DNA from: Pseudomonas pergaminensis | GTDB taxonomy: Bacteria; Pseudomonadota; Gammaproteobacteria; Pseudomonadales; Pseudomonadaceae | Reading direction: 5' to 3' | Length of the DNA: 64,000 nucleotides | Assembly (NCBI RefSeq): GCF_024112395.2 | Contig: NZ_CP078013.2 | Location: 6,108,501-6,172,500 of the forward strand | Shown: one piece after another, positions 50,127 through 59,627 of the stretch | Numbering within the stretch: the stretch's first letter is position 1 | Layout of the letters: each line of letters begins with the position of its first letter | Translations under genes and position numbers: made by a program | Notes under the pieces: generated by a model | The model's database searches: none | The model's input: the letters and a program-made list of their open reading frames with translations, nothing else | Told to the model about the DNA's origin: nothing

Positions 50127-50189
50127 CATCGCCCGCAGATGCTTGTTGCAGAGCTTCTCTTTAACGGCGGGGCGTCGTAACCTCAGGGC

Positions 50190-50981
50190 ATGCCCGTCAT
50201 TCTGAAGTTGTTGACTGCTGCCTTATTCACTTGCCTGAGCCTGGCCGCTTATGGCGAGAAACTGCGCATTGTCACCGAGCCCTGGGCGCCCTACGTGTAT
50301 GAGGACCAGGGCACCATGCACGGGCTGGACTACGAGACCACCGTGATCGTGTTCCAGCGCCTGGGGGTGGACGTGCAATGGCAGTTCCTGCCCTGGAAGC
50401 GCTGCCTGGTCATGCTCGACCAGGGCCAGGCCGACGGGGCGCTGGATATATTCCACAGCCATGAGCGCGACGCCTTGCTGCTGTACCCCAGCGAACCGCT
50501 GTCGGAAGTCGAGTTCGTGCTCTTCTATGCCAATGAGCGTCCCCACCCAGCCCAAAGCCTCGAAGACCTGCGCGGCCTTACCGTCGGTACCTCGCCGGGC
50601 TACCTGTACGGTGCAGAGTTCAGCGACTCCGGCCTGTTCAACCGCGAACCGGCCCCCAGCCATGAGGCCAACTTCGGCAAACTGATGCTGGGACGTATCG
50701 ACATGGTGATCACCGACCGTCGAGTGGGCCAGCATGTGATCAAGGCGCTGGGCCTGGAGGGCAAGGTCAGCCAGGCGCCGGCGGTGGTCAGCCGCCAGCC
50801 GCAGTTCCTCGCTGTACGCCGTGGCGCGGGCATGGACCTGCTGGTACAACGGTTTGCCGCCGAGCTCAAACGCTTCAAACAGGAACCGGCCTATAGTGCC
50901 TTGAGCGCCAAATATGGTGGAATCCAGGCGAATACGGGGTCTGGACGCACCGTTGAGCAGCAGGAAAGCAGCGCGCCCTGA
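50190..50981 (+). CDS. Periplasmic solute-binding protein, SBP_bac_3-like, orphan
   Basis: A 263-aa secreted protein; the signal peptide LKLLTAALFTCLSLAAYG is followed by EKLRIVTEPWAPYVYEDQG. A two-lobed amino-acid-binding-type core follows (FQRLGVDVQWQFLPWKRCLVML, LRGLTVGTSPGYLYG, GRIDMVITDRRVGQHVI). No transporter genes are adjacent, as with the similar gene at 17225. The C-terminal 20 residues are a polar extension (GSGRTVEQQESSAP). Ligand unknown. Confidence 0.75.
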   Translation: MPVILKLLTAALFTCLSLAAYGEKLRIVTEPWAPYVYEDQGTMHGLDYETTVIVFQRLGVDVQWQFLPWKRCLVMLDQGQADGALDIFHSHERDALLLYPSEPLSEVEFVLFYANERPHPAQSLEDLRGLTVGTSPGYLYGAEFSDSGLFNREPAPSHEANFGKLMLGRIDMVITDRRVGQHVIKALGLEGKVSQAPAVVSRQPQFLAVRRGAGMDLLVQRFAAELKRFKQEPAYSALSAKYGGIQANTGSGRTVEQQESSAP

Positions 50982-50987
50982 TTGCTC

Positions 50988-50996
50988 TGTTATACT
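50988..50996 (+). promoter_or_regulatory. Extended -10 promoter of rhlE with long 5' UTR
   Basis: TGTTATACT is an extended -10. The start codon of rhlE is about 205 bp downstream, so the message would have a leader near 200 nt with GC-rich inverted stretches. Long leaders are common for cold-responsive RNA helicase genes; regulation here is inferred. Confidence 0.45.
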
Positions 50997-51202
50997 CCGG
51001 CCTTTCCGCCAGGCTCACGCCCGGCCGCTGAGGTCTTGAAAAAGGCACCCAACCCCGCTACAGCGCAGCTTTCAGCCCGCGCGAGCCGGTGGAGTGCCCG
51101 CCAGACGCAGCAGGACCGGACGGGGTTGCGCTCCCCTAAGCGCCATTCACGCCCGGCAAGATTATCCCTTTGGGCCAAGCCCTAACTAAAACAGGATTAC
51201 TC

Positions 51203-53086
51203 ATGTCCTTTGCTTCCCTCGGTCTCTCCGAGGCTTTAGTCCGCGCCATCGAGGCAGCGGGCTATACCGAGCCTACTCCGGTGCAACAGCGGGCCATTCC
51301 CGCCGTGTTGCAAGGTCGCGACCTGATGGTTGCGGCTCAGACAGGTACTGGTAAAACCGGCGGCTTCGCCCTCCCGATTCTGGAGCGGTTGTTCCCCAAC
51401 GGTCACCCGGACAAATCCCAGCGTCACGGCCCGCGCCAACCACGCGTACTGGTCCTGACCCCAACCCGCGAACTCGCCGCCCAGGTGCACGACAGCTTCA
51501 AGCTGTATGCCCGCGACTTGAAGTTCGTCAGCGCCTGCATCTTCGGCGGCGTCGGCATGAACCCACAGGTTCAGGCCATGTCCCGTGGCGTCGACGTACT
51601 GGTGGCCTGCCCGGGTCGTTTGCTCGACCTGTGTGGCCAAGGCAGCGTCGACTTGTCCCACGTGGAAATCCTCGTGCTGGACGAAGCCGACCGCATGCTC
51701 GACATGGGCTTTGTCCATGACGTGAAAAAGGTCCTCGCCCGCCTGCCGGCCAAACGTCAGAACCTGCTGTTCTCGGCAACGTTCTCCCAGGACATCACTG
51801 CCCTGGCCGGCAAGCTGTTGCACAACCCGGAACGCATCGAAGTCACGCCGCCGAACACCACGGTCGAGCGGATCGAGCAACGCGTCTTCCGCCTGGCCGC
51901 CAGCCACAAGCGCGCGCTGCTGGCCCACCTGATCACCGCCGGCGCGTGGGAACAGGTGCTGGTGTTCACCCGCACCAAGCACGGCGCCAACCGCCTGGCC
52001 GAATACCTGGACAAGCACGGCCTCACCGCCGTCGCCATCCACGGCAACAAGAGCCAGAACGCGCGCACCAAGGCACTGGCCGACTTCAAGGCCGGCTCTG
52101 TGCGCATCCTGGTTGCCACCGATATCGCCGCCCGCGGCCTGGATATCGACCAACTGCCGCACGTGGTCAACTTCGAGCTGCCCAACGTCGATGAAGACTA
52201 CGTGCACCGTATCGGCCGTACTGGCCGTGCCGGTCGCTCGGGTGAAGCCATCTCCCTGGTCGCACCAGACGAAGAAAAACTGCTGAAAAGCATCGAGCGC
52301 ATGACCAAGCAGAAAATCGCCGACGGCGACCTGATGGGCTTCGATGCCAGCGCCGTGGAGGCCGAGAAGCCAGAAGCGCGCGAGCGTCCGGACGTGCGCA
52401 ACCCGCGCAACCCACGTGGTCCGAAGGGCGATGGCCCGAACGGCGGCGGTGGTGGCGGCGGTCGTCGCGACAAAGGCAAAGACAAAGGCAAGGAAAAATC
52501 CGCCTCCAGTGGCCGTGGCGAACGCCCAGCCCGTGAGCAGAAACCCCGTGAAGGCACCCCGGCCCGCGAACAGCGCCAGCCGAGCCAGCCACCACGCGCT
52601 GCTGCCGACCGTGCGCCGGACGAGTTCCTCGACGACGATGTGGATAACTTCGGTAACCGCGTTGACTACGTGCCACAGGCCAAACCGGCCCAAGGCCGTG
52701 GCCGTCGTCCAGGTGCCCCGGCACAGGGTGCAGGCGCAGGCGCTCCACGTGGCGGCCAACCACAAGGCGGCCGCCAGAACGGCCCGCGCAACAGCAGCGG
52801 CGGCACCACCGGTACGCCGCCTGCCAAGCGCAACGGCCCGCGTAACGGTGCACCTCGTGACGGCCAGGCTCGCCGCGAAGACTCGCGCAGCAACAACCGT
52901 CGCCCAGCCCGTGACGACCAGCCTCGCTCCTCCGAACCGGCCGTGCAGAACCCACGCGGTGGCCCGGCGCCAAAGATCATCCACAAGGAGTCGAAGGCTG
53001 ACCGCTTCCCGACACCCGAGCAGTTGGATCAACTGCCAGGCCGTCCTCGTGGTGAAAAACCAGCGCTGCTGACCCGCAATCGCTGA
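51203..53086 (+). CDS. rhlE: DEAD-box RNA helicase RhlE with long disordered RG-rich tail
   Basis: A 627-aa RNA helicase from ATG 51203. The helicase core (about residues 1-380) has the Q-motif [60 protein letters not shown] and [13 protein letters not shown], matching RhlE. The last 230 or so residues are low-complexity, rich in Arg, Gly, Pro, Asn and Gln ([40 protein letters not shown]), with a conserved short end [20 protein letters not shown]. Such tails bind RNA and promote phase separation in RhlE-type helicases. A strong terminator follows. Confidence 0.95.
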   Translation: MSFASLGLSEALVRAIEAAGYTEPTPVQQRAIPAVLQGRDLMVAAQTGTGKTGGFALPILERLFPNGHPDKSQRHGPRQPRVLVLTPTRELAAQVHDSFKLYARDLKFVSACIFGGVGMNPQVQAMSRGVDVLVACPGRLLDLCGQGSVDLSHVEILVLDEADRMLDMGFVHDVKKVLARLPAKRQNLLFSATFSQDITALAGKLLHNPERIEVTPPNTTVERIEQRVFRLAASHKRALLAHLITAGAWEQVLVFTRTKHGANRLAEYLDKHGLTAVAIHGNKSQNARTKALADFKAGSVRILVATDIAARGLDIDQLPHVVNFELPNVDEDYVHRIGRTGRAGRSGEAISLVAPDEEKLLKSIERMTKQKIADGDLMGFDASAVEAEKPEARERPDVRNPRNPRGPKGDGPNGGGGGGGRRDKGKDKGKEKSASSGRGERPAREQKPREGTPAREQRQPSQPPRAAADRAPDEFLDDDVDNFGNRVDYVPQAKPAQGRGRRPGAPAQGAGAGAPRGGQPQGGRQNGPRNSSGGTTGTPPAKRNGPRNGAPRDGQARREDSRSNNRRPARDDQPRSSEPAVQNPRGGPAPKIIHKESKADRFPTPEQLDQLPGRPRGEKPALLTRNR

Positions 53087-53104
53087 TTTTCAACGCCGAT
53101 AAAA

Positions 53105-53140
53105 ATGCCCCGCCTCTTTCGAGACGGGGCATTTTTTTTG
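53105..53140 (+). terminator. Intrinsic terminator of rhlE
   Basis: ATGCCCCG and CGGGGCAT arms with an inner CTC/GAG extension, followed by eight T. Confidence 0.92.
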
Positions 53141-53158
53141 ACTCAACACAAATCAACT

Positions 53159-53243
53159 GTGGGAGCTGGTTTGCCTGCGATTGCATTGACTCGGTGTGCC
53201 TGATGCTCCGAGGTGCCCGCAGCGCAGGTAAGCCAGCTCCCAC
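53159..53243. repeat. REPIN between rhlE and yceI
   Basis: GTGGGAGCTGGTTTGCCTGC and GCAGGTAAGCCAGCTCCCAC; both arms carry one change from the GCTGGCTTGCCTGC class. Confidence 0.82.
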
Positions 53244-53268
53244 ATTGATTGCATTCCAGGCATAAAAA

Positions 53269-53296
53269 AACCGGATCTCAGGATCCGGTTTTTTCG
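53269..53296. terminator. Bidirectional terminator downstream of yceI
   Basis: AACCGGATC-TCAG-GATCCGGTT flanked by A and T runs on the two sides. Confidence 0.9.
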
Positions 53297-53310
53297 TGTA
53301 AAAACAGAAA

Positions 53311-53889
53311 TTACTTCTGCTTCACACCTTCCAGCGAGATGTCCAGGTCCACAGTCTGCGAGGACGGACCTGGGCCTTTGATGCCGAAGTCGTTCAGGTT
53401 GACAGTGGTCTTGGCGTTGAAGCCGGCACGCTCGCCGCCCCACGGGTCTTTGCCCTCACCGTTGAAGGTGGCCTTGAAGGTCACCGGCTTGGTCACGCCG
53501 TGGAAGGTCAGGTCGCCGGTCACGTCAGCGGTTTTGTCGCCGGTGGACTTGACTGCGGTGGAGACGAACTTGGCATCAGCGAACTTGGCAACGTCCAGGA
53601 AATCTTTGCTGGCGATGTGCTTGTCACGTTCTGCGTGGTTGGACCACAGGCTGGCGGTTTTCACGTCGACCGCGATTTTGCTGGCCTCTGGCTTGGCGGC
53701 ATCCCAGCTGAACGTGCCATCCCAATCCTTGAAGGTACCGTGAATGAAGCTGTAGCCCAGGTGGCTGATTTTCCAGTCGATGAAGGCGTGCTGGCCTTCT
53801 TTGTCGATCTTGTAGTCAGCTGCCATCACCTGACCTGCGGACAGCAGGGCAGTACCGATTGCCAGAGCGGCGAGGGTCTTTTTCAACAT
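53311..53889 (-). CDS. YceI-family periplasmic protein
   Basis: A 192-aa protein from ATG 53889 with signal peptide [20 protein letters not shown]. The mature protein shows the YceI lipocalin-like beta barrel pattern: [58 protein letters not shown], and [15 protein letters not shown] at the end. YceI proteins bind isoprenoid-type lipids. Directly downstream of a cytochrome b561 gene on the same strand with a 32-bp gap, the usual pairing. ATG 53889 is the start; the frame to 53922 has no support. Confidence 0.93.
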   Translation of the reverse strand: MLKKTLAALAIGTALLSAGQVMAADYKIDKEGQHAFIDWKISHLGYSFIHGTFKDWDGTFSWDAAKPEASKIAVDVKTASLWSNHAERDKHIASKDFLDVAKFADAKFVSTAVKSTGDKTADVTGDLTFHGVTKPVTFKATFNGEGKDPWGGERAGFNAKTTVNLNDFGIKGPGPSSQTVDLDISLEGVKQK

Positions 53890-53921
53890 GCTTTCTATTC
53901 CTTGTGAGTCGAGGTTGAACA

Positions 53922-54473
53922 TCAGGCTTTGCGCCCCAGCATACGAACCAGGGTCGCATCACGATCAATGAAGTGGTGTTTGAACGCAGCCACGCCATGC
54001 AAGCCGGCGAAGACCACCAACACCCAAGCGAGGTACAGGTGTACCAGGCCTGCGTTATCTGCCTGGTCCGGTAGCCCGGAAACCACGGCAGGAATCTCAA
54101 ACAGGCCAAACACCGGGATACCGACACCGTCTGCGGTGGAAATCAGGTAACCGGCGATCATCACGGCAAACAGCCCGAGATAAAGGAACGCGTGGCCAAA
54201 TGCAGCACCGATACGGGTCATGCGGCTGTAGCTGGCCAGCGGTGGTGGCGGTGGGCTCACCAGCCGCCAGACAATACGCACCAGCATGATGGCGAACAGC
54301 GTGATGCCAATGCTCTTATGCAGGTCCGGCGCGTCTTTGCGCCAGGCGCTGTAGTAGTCGAGACCGACCATCCACAAGCCCAGGGCGAACAGGCCAAACA
54401 CCACCAGGGCGACGCCCCAGTGCAAAACAATGCTGACCCAACCATAGCGGGCCGATGAATTACGTAGCTGCAT
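53922..54473 (-). CDS. Cytochrome b561
   Basis: A 183-aa di-haem inner-membrane protein with four hydrophobic helices. Candidate haem-ligand histidines are His18 (VLHWG), His52 (DLHKSIG), His145 (VHLYLAW) and His159 (GLHGVAAF), placed in helices 1, 2 and 4 in the usual b561 arrangement. Conserved D-L-H-K-S-I-G matches the family. Probably an electron carrier between quinone and a periplasmic partner; the YceI gene just downstream suggests a joint function, possibly with an isoprenoid quinone. Confidence 0.92.
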   Translation of the reverse strand: MQLRNSSARYGWVSIVLHWGVALVVFGLFALGLWMVGLDYYSAWRKDAPDLHKSIGITLFAIMLVRIVWRLVSPPPPPLASYSRMTRIGAAFGHAFLYLGLFAVMIAGYLISTADGVGIPVFGLFEIPAVVSGLPDQADNAGLVHLYLAWVLVVFAGLHGVAAFKHHFIDRDATLVRMLGRKA

Positions 54474-54746
54474 GTCCCAAATCCCGTAAGAGCTGTGCCC
54501 AAGACTAGCGATTTACCTATCGAATTAAAGCGGAAAATTTCGCTTTGAAATATCGAGAAATACGATCTGGAGCCTAGGCACAATAAGTTAACGACGGATT
54601 AAGGACTATTCCTAAGAAACGTGACAGACCGTCCTGTGTTTACCGCGAATTCACTCACAATAGGTTGTGACTCGAGCCACCATTGCATAGGCTTGCGCGA
54701 TTGATTCACCTGCGCCCGCCGCAGGACCGCTTCGAGGAGATAACCG

Positions 54747-56153
54747 ATGGGCTTGAACAACCAGTGGATGCAACGCGACCTCACCGTGCTTTGGCATCCC
54801 TGCACCCAGATGAAAGACCACCAGCAATTGCCGCTGATCCCGATCAAGCGCGGTGAAGGCGTCTGGCTGGAAGACTTCGAAGGCAAGCGCTACCTCGATG
54901 CCGTCAGTTCCTGGTGGGTCAACGTGTTTGGCCATGCCAACCCGCGTATCAACCAGCGCATCAAGGACCAGGTCGACCAGCTGGAACATGTGATCCTCGC
55001 CGGTTTCAGCCACCAGCCGGTGATCGAGTTGTCCGAGCGCCTGGTGCAGATGACACCCGAGGGCCTGACCCGCTGCTTCTACGCCGACAACGGCTCGTCG
55101 TGCATCGAAGTCGCGCTGAAGATGAGCTTCCACTATTGGCTCAACCGTGGCCTGCCGAACAAGAAGCGCTTCGTCACCCTGACCAACAGCTACCACGGCG
55201 AAACCATCGCCGCGATGTCGGTGGGCGACGTGCCGCTGTTTACCGAGACCTACAAGGCGCTGCTGCTCGACACCATCAAGGTGCCGAGCCCGGACTGCTA
55301 CCTGCGCCCCGAGGGCGTGAGCTGGGAAGACCACTCGCGCACGATGGCCCAGGTGATGGAGCAGACCCTCGCCGAGCACCACGATACCGTCGCCGCCGTG
55401 ATCGTCGAACCGCTGATCCAGGGCGCCGGCGGCATGCGCATGTACCACCCCGTGTACCTCAAACTGCTGCGCGAAGCCTGCGACCGCTACGGCGTGCACC
55501 TGATCCACGATGAAATCGCCGTCGGCTTCGGCCGTACCGGGACGATGTTCGCCTGCGAGCAAGCCGGCATCCGTCCGGACTTCCTGTGCCTGTCCAAGGC
55601 CCTCACCGGCGGCTACCTGCCGCTGGCGGCCGTGGTTACCACCGAAGATGTGTACAGCGCGTTCTACGACGACTATCCGACACTGCGCGCCTTCCTGCAT
55701 TCCCATAGCTACACGGGGAACCCGCTGGCCTGTGCGGCGGCGTTGGCGACGCTGGATATTTTCGAAGAAGACAACGTCATCGAGAACAACAAGGCCCTGG
55801 CCCAGCGCATGGCCACGGCCACCGCGCACCTGGTGGACCATCCTCACGTCTCGGAAGTGCGCCAGACCGGCATGGTGCTGGCCATCGAGATGGTGCAGGA
55901 CAAAGCTACCAAGACCGCCTACCCGTGGCAGGAACGCCGTGGCCTGAAGGTGTTCGAACACGCCCTGGAACGCGGCGCACTGTTACGTCCATTGGGCAGC
56001 GTGGTGTATTTCCTGCCGCCCTATGTGATCACGCCGGAGCAGATCGACTTCCTCGCCGAAGTCGCCAGCGAAGGCATCGATATCGCCACCAACAGCAAGG
56101 TCAGTGTTGCCGTGCCGAAGGACTTTCACCCAGGCTTCCGCGATCCCGGTTGA
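54747..56153 (+). CDS. bioA: Adenosylmethionine-8-amino-7-oxononanoate aminotransferase
   Basis: PLP-dependent step of biotin synthesis: transfers an amino group from SAM to KAPA, giving DAPA. It is 468 aa. Class III aminotransferase signatures: WHPCTQMKDH at the N-terminus (BioA-typical), SWWVNVFGHANPRIN, IHDEIAVGFGRTGTMFACE, and the PLP lysine in LCLSKALTGGYLPLAA. AGGAGATAACCG precedes the ATG. It is apart from the main bioBFHCD operon, as usual in pseudomonads. The 273-bp gap before it holds only AT-rich promoter-like DNA. Confidence 0.96.
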   Translation: MGLNNQWMQRDLTVLWHPCTQMKDHQQLPLIPIKRGEGVWLEDFEGKRYLDAVSSWWVNVFGHANPRINQRIKDQVDQLEHVILAGFSHQPVIELSERLVQMTPEGLTRCFYADNGSSCIEVALKMSFHYWLNRGLPNKKRFVTLTNSYHGETIAAMSVGDVPLFTETYKALLLDTIKVPSPDCYLRPEGVSWEDHSRTMAQVMEQTLAEHHDTVAAVIVEPLIQGAGGMRMYHPVYLKLLREACDRYGVHLIHDEIAVGFGRTGTMFACEQAGIRPDFLCLSKALTGGYLPLAAVVTTEDVYSAFYDDYPTLRAFLHSHSYTGNPLACAAALATLDIFEEDNVIENNKALAQRMATATAHLVDHPHVSEVRQTGMVLAIEMVQDKATKTAYPWQERRGLKVFEHALERGALLRPLGSVVYFLPPYVITPEQIDFLAEVASEGIDIATNSKVSVAVPKDFHPGFRDPG

Positions 56154-56166
56154 TCACTCACACCCG

Positions 56167-56248
56167 TGTAGGAGCCGGCTTGCCGGCGATGGGGCCCGTA
56201 ATTCAGCGCAGCGCCAACGCCCTTGTCGCCGGCAAGCCGGCTCCTACA
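56167..56248. repeat. REPIN, GTAGGAGCC class
   Basis: TGTAGGAGCCGGCTTGCCGG and CCGGCAAGCCGGCTCCTACA. GTAGGAG arms instead of GTGGGAG mark a separate REP class; a half element of this kind lies near 60545. Confidence 0.9.
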
Positions 56249-56276
56249 GGAACACCCTATTTTCCAGAGAACAGAA

Positions 56277-56996
56277 ATGAGACTGTCCCGCTTTTTTACC
56301 GATACCCCGCTCAGCCTCGGCGACCATGAGCTACCCGAAGCCCAGGCGCACTACATCAGTCGCGTGCTGCGCATGGGCGAAGGCGATGCCGTGCAATTGT
56401 TCGATGGCTCGGGCCAGGAGTTCCTGGGCAGCCTGCTGGAAGTCGGTAAAAAGCGCGTCACCGTGCAACTCACCGAAAGCTTTGCGGGCCAGGCCGAATC
56501 GCCGCTGCACATCCACCTCGGCCAGGGCCTGTCCCGTGGCGAACGTATGGATTGGGCGATACAGAAGGCGACCGAACTGGGCGTCAATGCGATCACGCCG
56601 ATTTTCAGCGAGCGCTGCGAAGTGCGCCTCAAGGATGAACGCGCCGACAAACGCCTGCTGCACTGGCGCCAAGTGGCGATCAGCGCCTGCGAACAATGCG
56701 GGCGCTCCACGGTGCCGGTGATTCACCCACCGCTCTTGCTGGCGGACTGGTTGAAGCAGACCGAGGCGGATTTGAAACTGGTGCTGCACCCGGTGGCCGA
56801 GCCAATGGTCAGTCACGCCAAGCCTTCCAGCCTAGCCTTTCTGATCGGCCCTGAAGGTGGGCTGACCGATAATGAAGTCGACAGCGCCCAAGCCGCCGGC
56901 TACCACGCCGCCCGCCTCGGCCCGCGCGTGCTGCGTACCGAGACGGCACCGGTGGTGGCGTTGGCAGTCGCCCAACAGTTGTGGGGCGACTTCTAG
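56277..56996 (+). CDS. rsmE: 16S rRNA m3U1498 methyltransferase
   Basis: A 239-aa SPOUT-type methyltransferase that modifies U1498 of 16S rRNA. N-terminal PUA-like part HYISRVLRMGEGDAVQLFDG. SPOUT knot motifs QKATELGVNAITPIFSERCEV, AFLIGPEGGLTDNEV and LGPRVLRTETAPVVAL, all as in RsmE. The ATG at 56277 follows AGAGAACAG. Downstream of bioA, a common neighbourhood in pseudomonads. Confidence 0.97.
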   Translation: MRLSRFFTDTPLSLGDHELPEAQAHYISRVLRMGEGDAVQLFDGSGQEFLGSLLEVGKKRVTVQLTESFAGQAESPLHIHLGQGLSRGERMDWAIQKATELGVNAITPIFSERCEVRLKDERADKRLLHWRQVAISACEQCGRSTVPVIHPPLLLADWLKQTEADLKLVLHPVAEPMVSHAKPSSLAFLIGPEGGLTDNEVDSAQAAGYHAARLGPRVLRTETAPVVALAVAQQLWGDF

Positions 56997-56999
56997 GGT

Positions 57000-57902
57000 T
57001 TACTCCACCGGGTCACTGACCGGCTTGGCAATGATCGCCTTTAGCTCGCTGGTCATCGGAAACTCCAGGTTCAGCCCCTTGGGCGGAATCGGCTGTTCAA
57101 ACCAGCGTTGGTAAATCCCGTTGATCTCGCCACTGCGGTACAGGTCGGCGAGTGTTTCGTTGACCACCGCCAGAAACTGCGGGTCGTCCTTGCGCACCAT
57201 GCAACTGTAGATTTCGCGCGATTGCTCCTCGCCCACCACGACCCAGTTGTGTGGGTCCTTGGCCTTGGCGCGCTCGCCGTAGAGCAACGCGTCGTCCATG
57301 TAGAACGCCACAGCGCGGCCTGTTTCGAGCATCTTGAACGCTTCACCGTGGTCCTTGGCGCTGATCACGAACATGTTGGTTTTGTGCTCGGCGTTGTAAC
57401 TCTTGAGAAAGCGCTCGTTGGTGGTGCCCGCGGTGGTCACCACGTTCTTGCCTGCCAGGTCGGGAAAGCCTTTGATACCGCTGTCCTTGGCCGTGAGCAG
57501 TTGCCCCTTCACGTAGATAAACCCGTAGGAAAACGCCACCTGCTTCTGCCGCTCGGCGGTCACGCCGGTGGAGCCGCATTCCAGGTCGACGGTGCCATTT
57601 TGCACCAAGGGGATACGGGTCTGCGACGTCACCAGGTTGTACTTCACATTGAGCTTCGCCACCCCGGTTTTCTGTTGGATACGTTCGACGATCTTGTTCG
57701 CCAGGTCTACCGAGTAGCCCATGGGTTTGCCGCTGTGATCGCCCACATAAGAAAACGGCACCGACGCATCGCGATAGCCCAGGGTGATGGACTTGGCGTT
57801 GCCGATCTTTTCCAGCGTGCCGCCCAAGGGCGCTTCATTCGCCTGGACCTGTGCGCCGAATAAAAGCCCCAGGGTGCAGCCGGCCAACAGGATTCTTTTC
57901 AT
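57000..57902 (-). CDS. Amino-acid ABC transporter substrate-binding protein (GltI-like)
   Basis: A 300-aa secreted protein with signal peptide ILLAGCTLGLLFGAQVQANE. The glutamate/aspartate-binding type core follows: SITLGYRDASVPFSYVGD, VDLECGSTGVTAERQKQVAFS, GKNVVTTAGTTNERFL, and EPMC-type pattern in YSCMVRKDDPQFLAVVNETLA. No permease genes adjoin. It stands 33 bp after the RidA gene and behind a DadA-type gene on the same strand, so it probably supplies the amino acid used by that pathway. Confidence 0.85.
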   Translation of the reverse strand: MKRILLAGCTLGLLFGAQVQANEAPLGGTLEKIGNAKSITLGYRDASVPFSYVGDHSGKPMGYSVDLANKIVERIQQKTGVAKLNVKYNLVTSQTRIPLVQNGTVDLECGSTGVTAERQKQVAFSYGFIYVKGQLLTAKDSGIKGFPDLAGKNVVTTAGTTNERFLKSYNAEHKTNMFVISAKDHGEAFKMLETGRAVAFYMDDALLYGERAKAKDPHNWVVVGEEQSREIYSCMVRKDDPQFLAVVNETLADLYRSGEINGIYQRWFEQPIPPKGLNLEFPMTSELKAIIAKPVSDPVE

Positions 57903-57935
57903 TGTTATGCTCCGTTGTTGTTTGAATTGTTTGAG

Positions 57936-58286
57936 TTATTTACGTACAGCGATCACGCTGATTTCCACCAGCACGCTCGGTCGTGCCAGCTCCGCTTGCA
58001 GGGTGGTGCGCGTGGGCGCCATGCCCGGCGACAGCCACGCGGACCACACCGCATTCATCGGTGCGAAACCGGTGCCGATGTCCTTCAGGTAAATGGTGGC
58101 GTTGAGCAGGTGGTCCTTGTCACTGCCCGCCTGGGCCAGCAGCGCGTCGATTCGGTCCAGCACCTCCTGGGTCTGGCTCGCCACATCCTGCCCGTCACCG
58201 GGCACCTGGCCGGAGAGAAATACCAGGTCCTTGAAGGTCACGGCACCCGAGAGACGTTCGTTGCTGTTGATTCGGTTGATGGTCAT
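57936..58286 (-). CDS. RidA-family (YjgF) enamine/imine deaminase
   Basis: A 116-aa RidA-fold protein. The motif LFLSGQVPGDG and the conserved Arg in APTRTTLQAELARPSVLVEISVIAV (Arg105 position of RidA) are present, so deaminase activity towards 2-aminoacrylate-type imines is likely. It lies 9 bp after the DadA-type gene on the same strand. D-amino-acid oxidation yields imines, the natural substrate of RidA. Confidence 0.9.
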   Translation of the reverse strand: MTINRINSNERLSGAVTFKDLVFLSGQVPGDGQDVASQTQEVLDRIDALLAQAGSDKDHLLNATIYLKDIGTGFAPMNAVWSAWLSPGMAPTRTTLQAELARPSVLVEISVIAVRK

Positions 58287-58295
58287 GGAACATCC

Positions 58296-59519
58296 TCAGG
58301 CGGCGCGGGGCGATAGGCCCTGCATATCAATGGAAGGAACGTGTTGGCCGATCAGTTCGGCCAGCACTTGGGCGCTGCCACAGGCCAGGGTGAAACCCAG
58401 TGCACCATGGCCCAGGTTCAGCCACAGGTTGCGGTAGACGCTCGCGCCAATCAGCGGCACACCGGTCGGGGTGGCCGGGCGCATACCGGCCCACTCCACT
58501 GCGTGGGCATAATCGCCGGCCAGCGGAAACGTCTCCAGGGCTTGGCGTTTTATCAGCGCCAGGCGCTTGGGTTCGAGGCTGGCGTCAAAGCCGACGATGT
58601 CCACCATGGCCGCGACCCGCAGTTGTTCACCGATACGCGCGTAGACGATCTTGCGGTCATAGTCGGTGATGCTCACGTTCGGCGCCTGGTGTTGCGCGCC
58701 AATCGGCACGCTGAGGCTGTAGCCCTTGAGCGGGTACAGCGGCAACGGCACGCCCAACTCGGCGCTGCGATACCCGGCCGCCAGCACCAGGTGTTCGACC
58801 GGCATTACTTCATCCCCTATCTCGATAGCCTGTACCGCGCCCTCGGCATGGCGAATCCTGGTGACTTTGCGCCCCAACAAAAAGGTGCAACGCCCCGACG
58901 CTTGCAGCCGCGCCGCTAATCGCTGGCAGAAGGCATGACAATCGGCGACCTCTTCATTGGGCGTATAGATCCCGCCGACAAATCCACCGCCCGCCAGCGC
59001 TGGCTCCAGGCGCGCGCAATCGGCGGCAGACAGCACCTGCTGTTGCAGGATATCAGTGACCTTGCTGCGCGCCTGTTCAAAGGACCTGGGGTTGCGAAAG
59101 GTCACCAGCTTGCCGTTGCGTCGCCAGTCGAAGCCGTCCAGGTGGTCGTCGTCGCGCCATTGCTGCAAGGTGTCCTGGCTCAGGGAGGCCAGGCGCAGCA
59201 GGTGCGCGGCATTGCGTTTGTTCACCGAGCCACGGCAGGCGCCCAGGAACGCCGCCATCCAGCGCCATTGCTGGGGGTCGAGGCGTGGGCGCAGCTTGAG
59301 CGGCGAGTCACCGCGCAGTAACCAGCCAATGGCTTGCAGCGGCACGCCAGCATCGGCCAACGGTGCCACGTAGCGATAGGACAATTGCCCGCCGTTGGCG
59401 AAACTGGTTTCGCTGCCCAGGGTCTCGCGCGCCTCGATCACCGTTACCTCGTGACCTGCACGCACCAACGCGTAAGCGCTGGCCAGACCAATCACCCCAC
59501 CGCCAATGATGCACACCAT
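58296..59519 (-). CDS. D-amino-acid dehydrogenase (DadA-type FAD oxidoreductase)
   Basis: A 407-aa flavoprotein from ATG 59519. Rossmann FAD motif VCIIGGGVIGLASAYALVRAG, then the DadA-typical ETSFANGGQLSYRYVAPLAD, QLRVAAMVDIVGFDA and C-terminal NLGHGALGFTLACGSAQVLAEL. Oxidises D-amino acids with electrons passing to the respiratory chain. The dadX racemase gene is absent here, and the partner genes differ from the classical dadAX operon, so it is a second DadA-like enzyme. A divergent LysR regulator stands 108 bp away. Confidence 0.88.
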   Translation of the reverse strand: MVCIIGGGVIGLASAYALVRAGHEVTVIEARETLGSETSFANGGQLSYRYVAPLADAGVPLQAIGWLLRGDSPLKLRPRLDPQQWRWMAAFLGACRGSVNKRNAAHLLRLASLSQDTLQQWRDDDHLDGFDWRRNGKLVTFRNPRSFEQARSKVTDILQQQVLSAADCARLEPALAGGGFVGGIYTPNEEVADCHAFCQRLAARLQASGRCTFLLGRKVTRIRHAEGAVQAIEIGDEVMPVEHLVLAAGYRSAELGVPLPLYPLKGYSLSVPIGAQHQAPNVSITDYDRKIVYARIGEQLRVAAMVDIVGFDASLEPKRLALIKRQALETFPLAGDYAHAVEWAGMRPATPTGVPLIGASVYRNLWLNLGHGALGFTLACGSAQVLAELIGQHVPSIDMQGLSPRAA

Positions 59520-59627
59520 CTTTGCCGCCCGCCGTTGAATCAAGAGGCCTCAAGCCTAGGGGCAGGTGACAGGCCACCGACAATGAATAAAGATGGACCA
59601 CCTATAAACAAAGGTTATGGACTCGCT

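Noticed and set aside
51236..53032. 598-codon minus-strand open frame antisense to rhlE
   Set aside because: Shadow of rhlE; the composition reflects codon bias of the sense gene and its RG-rich tail.
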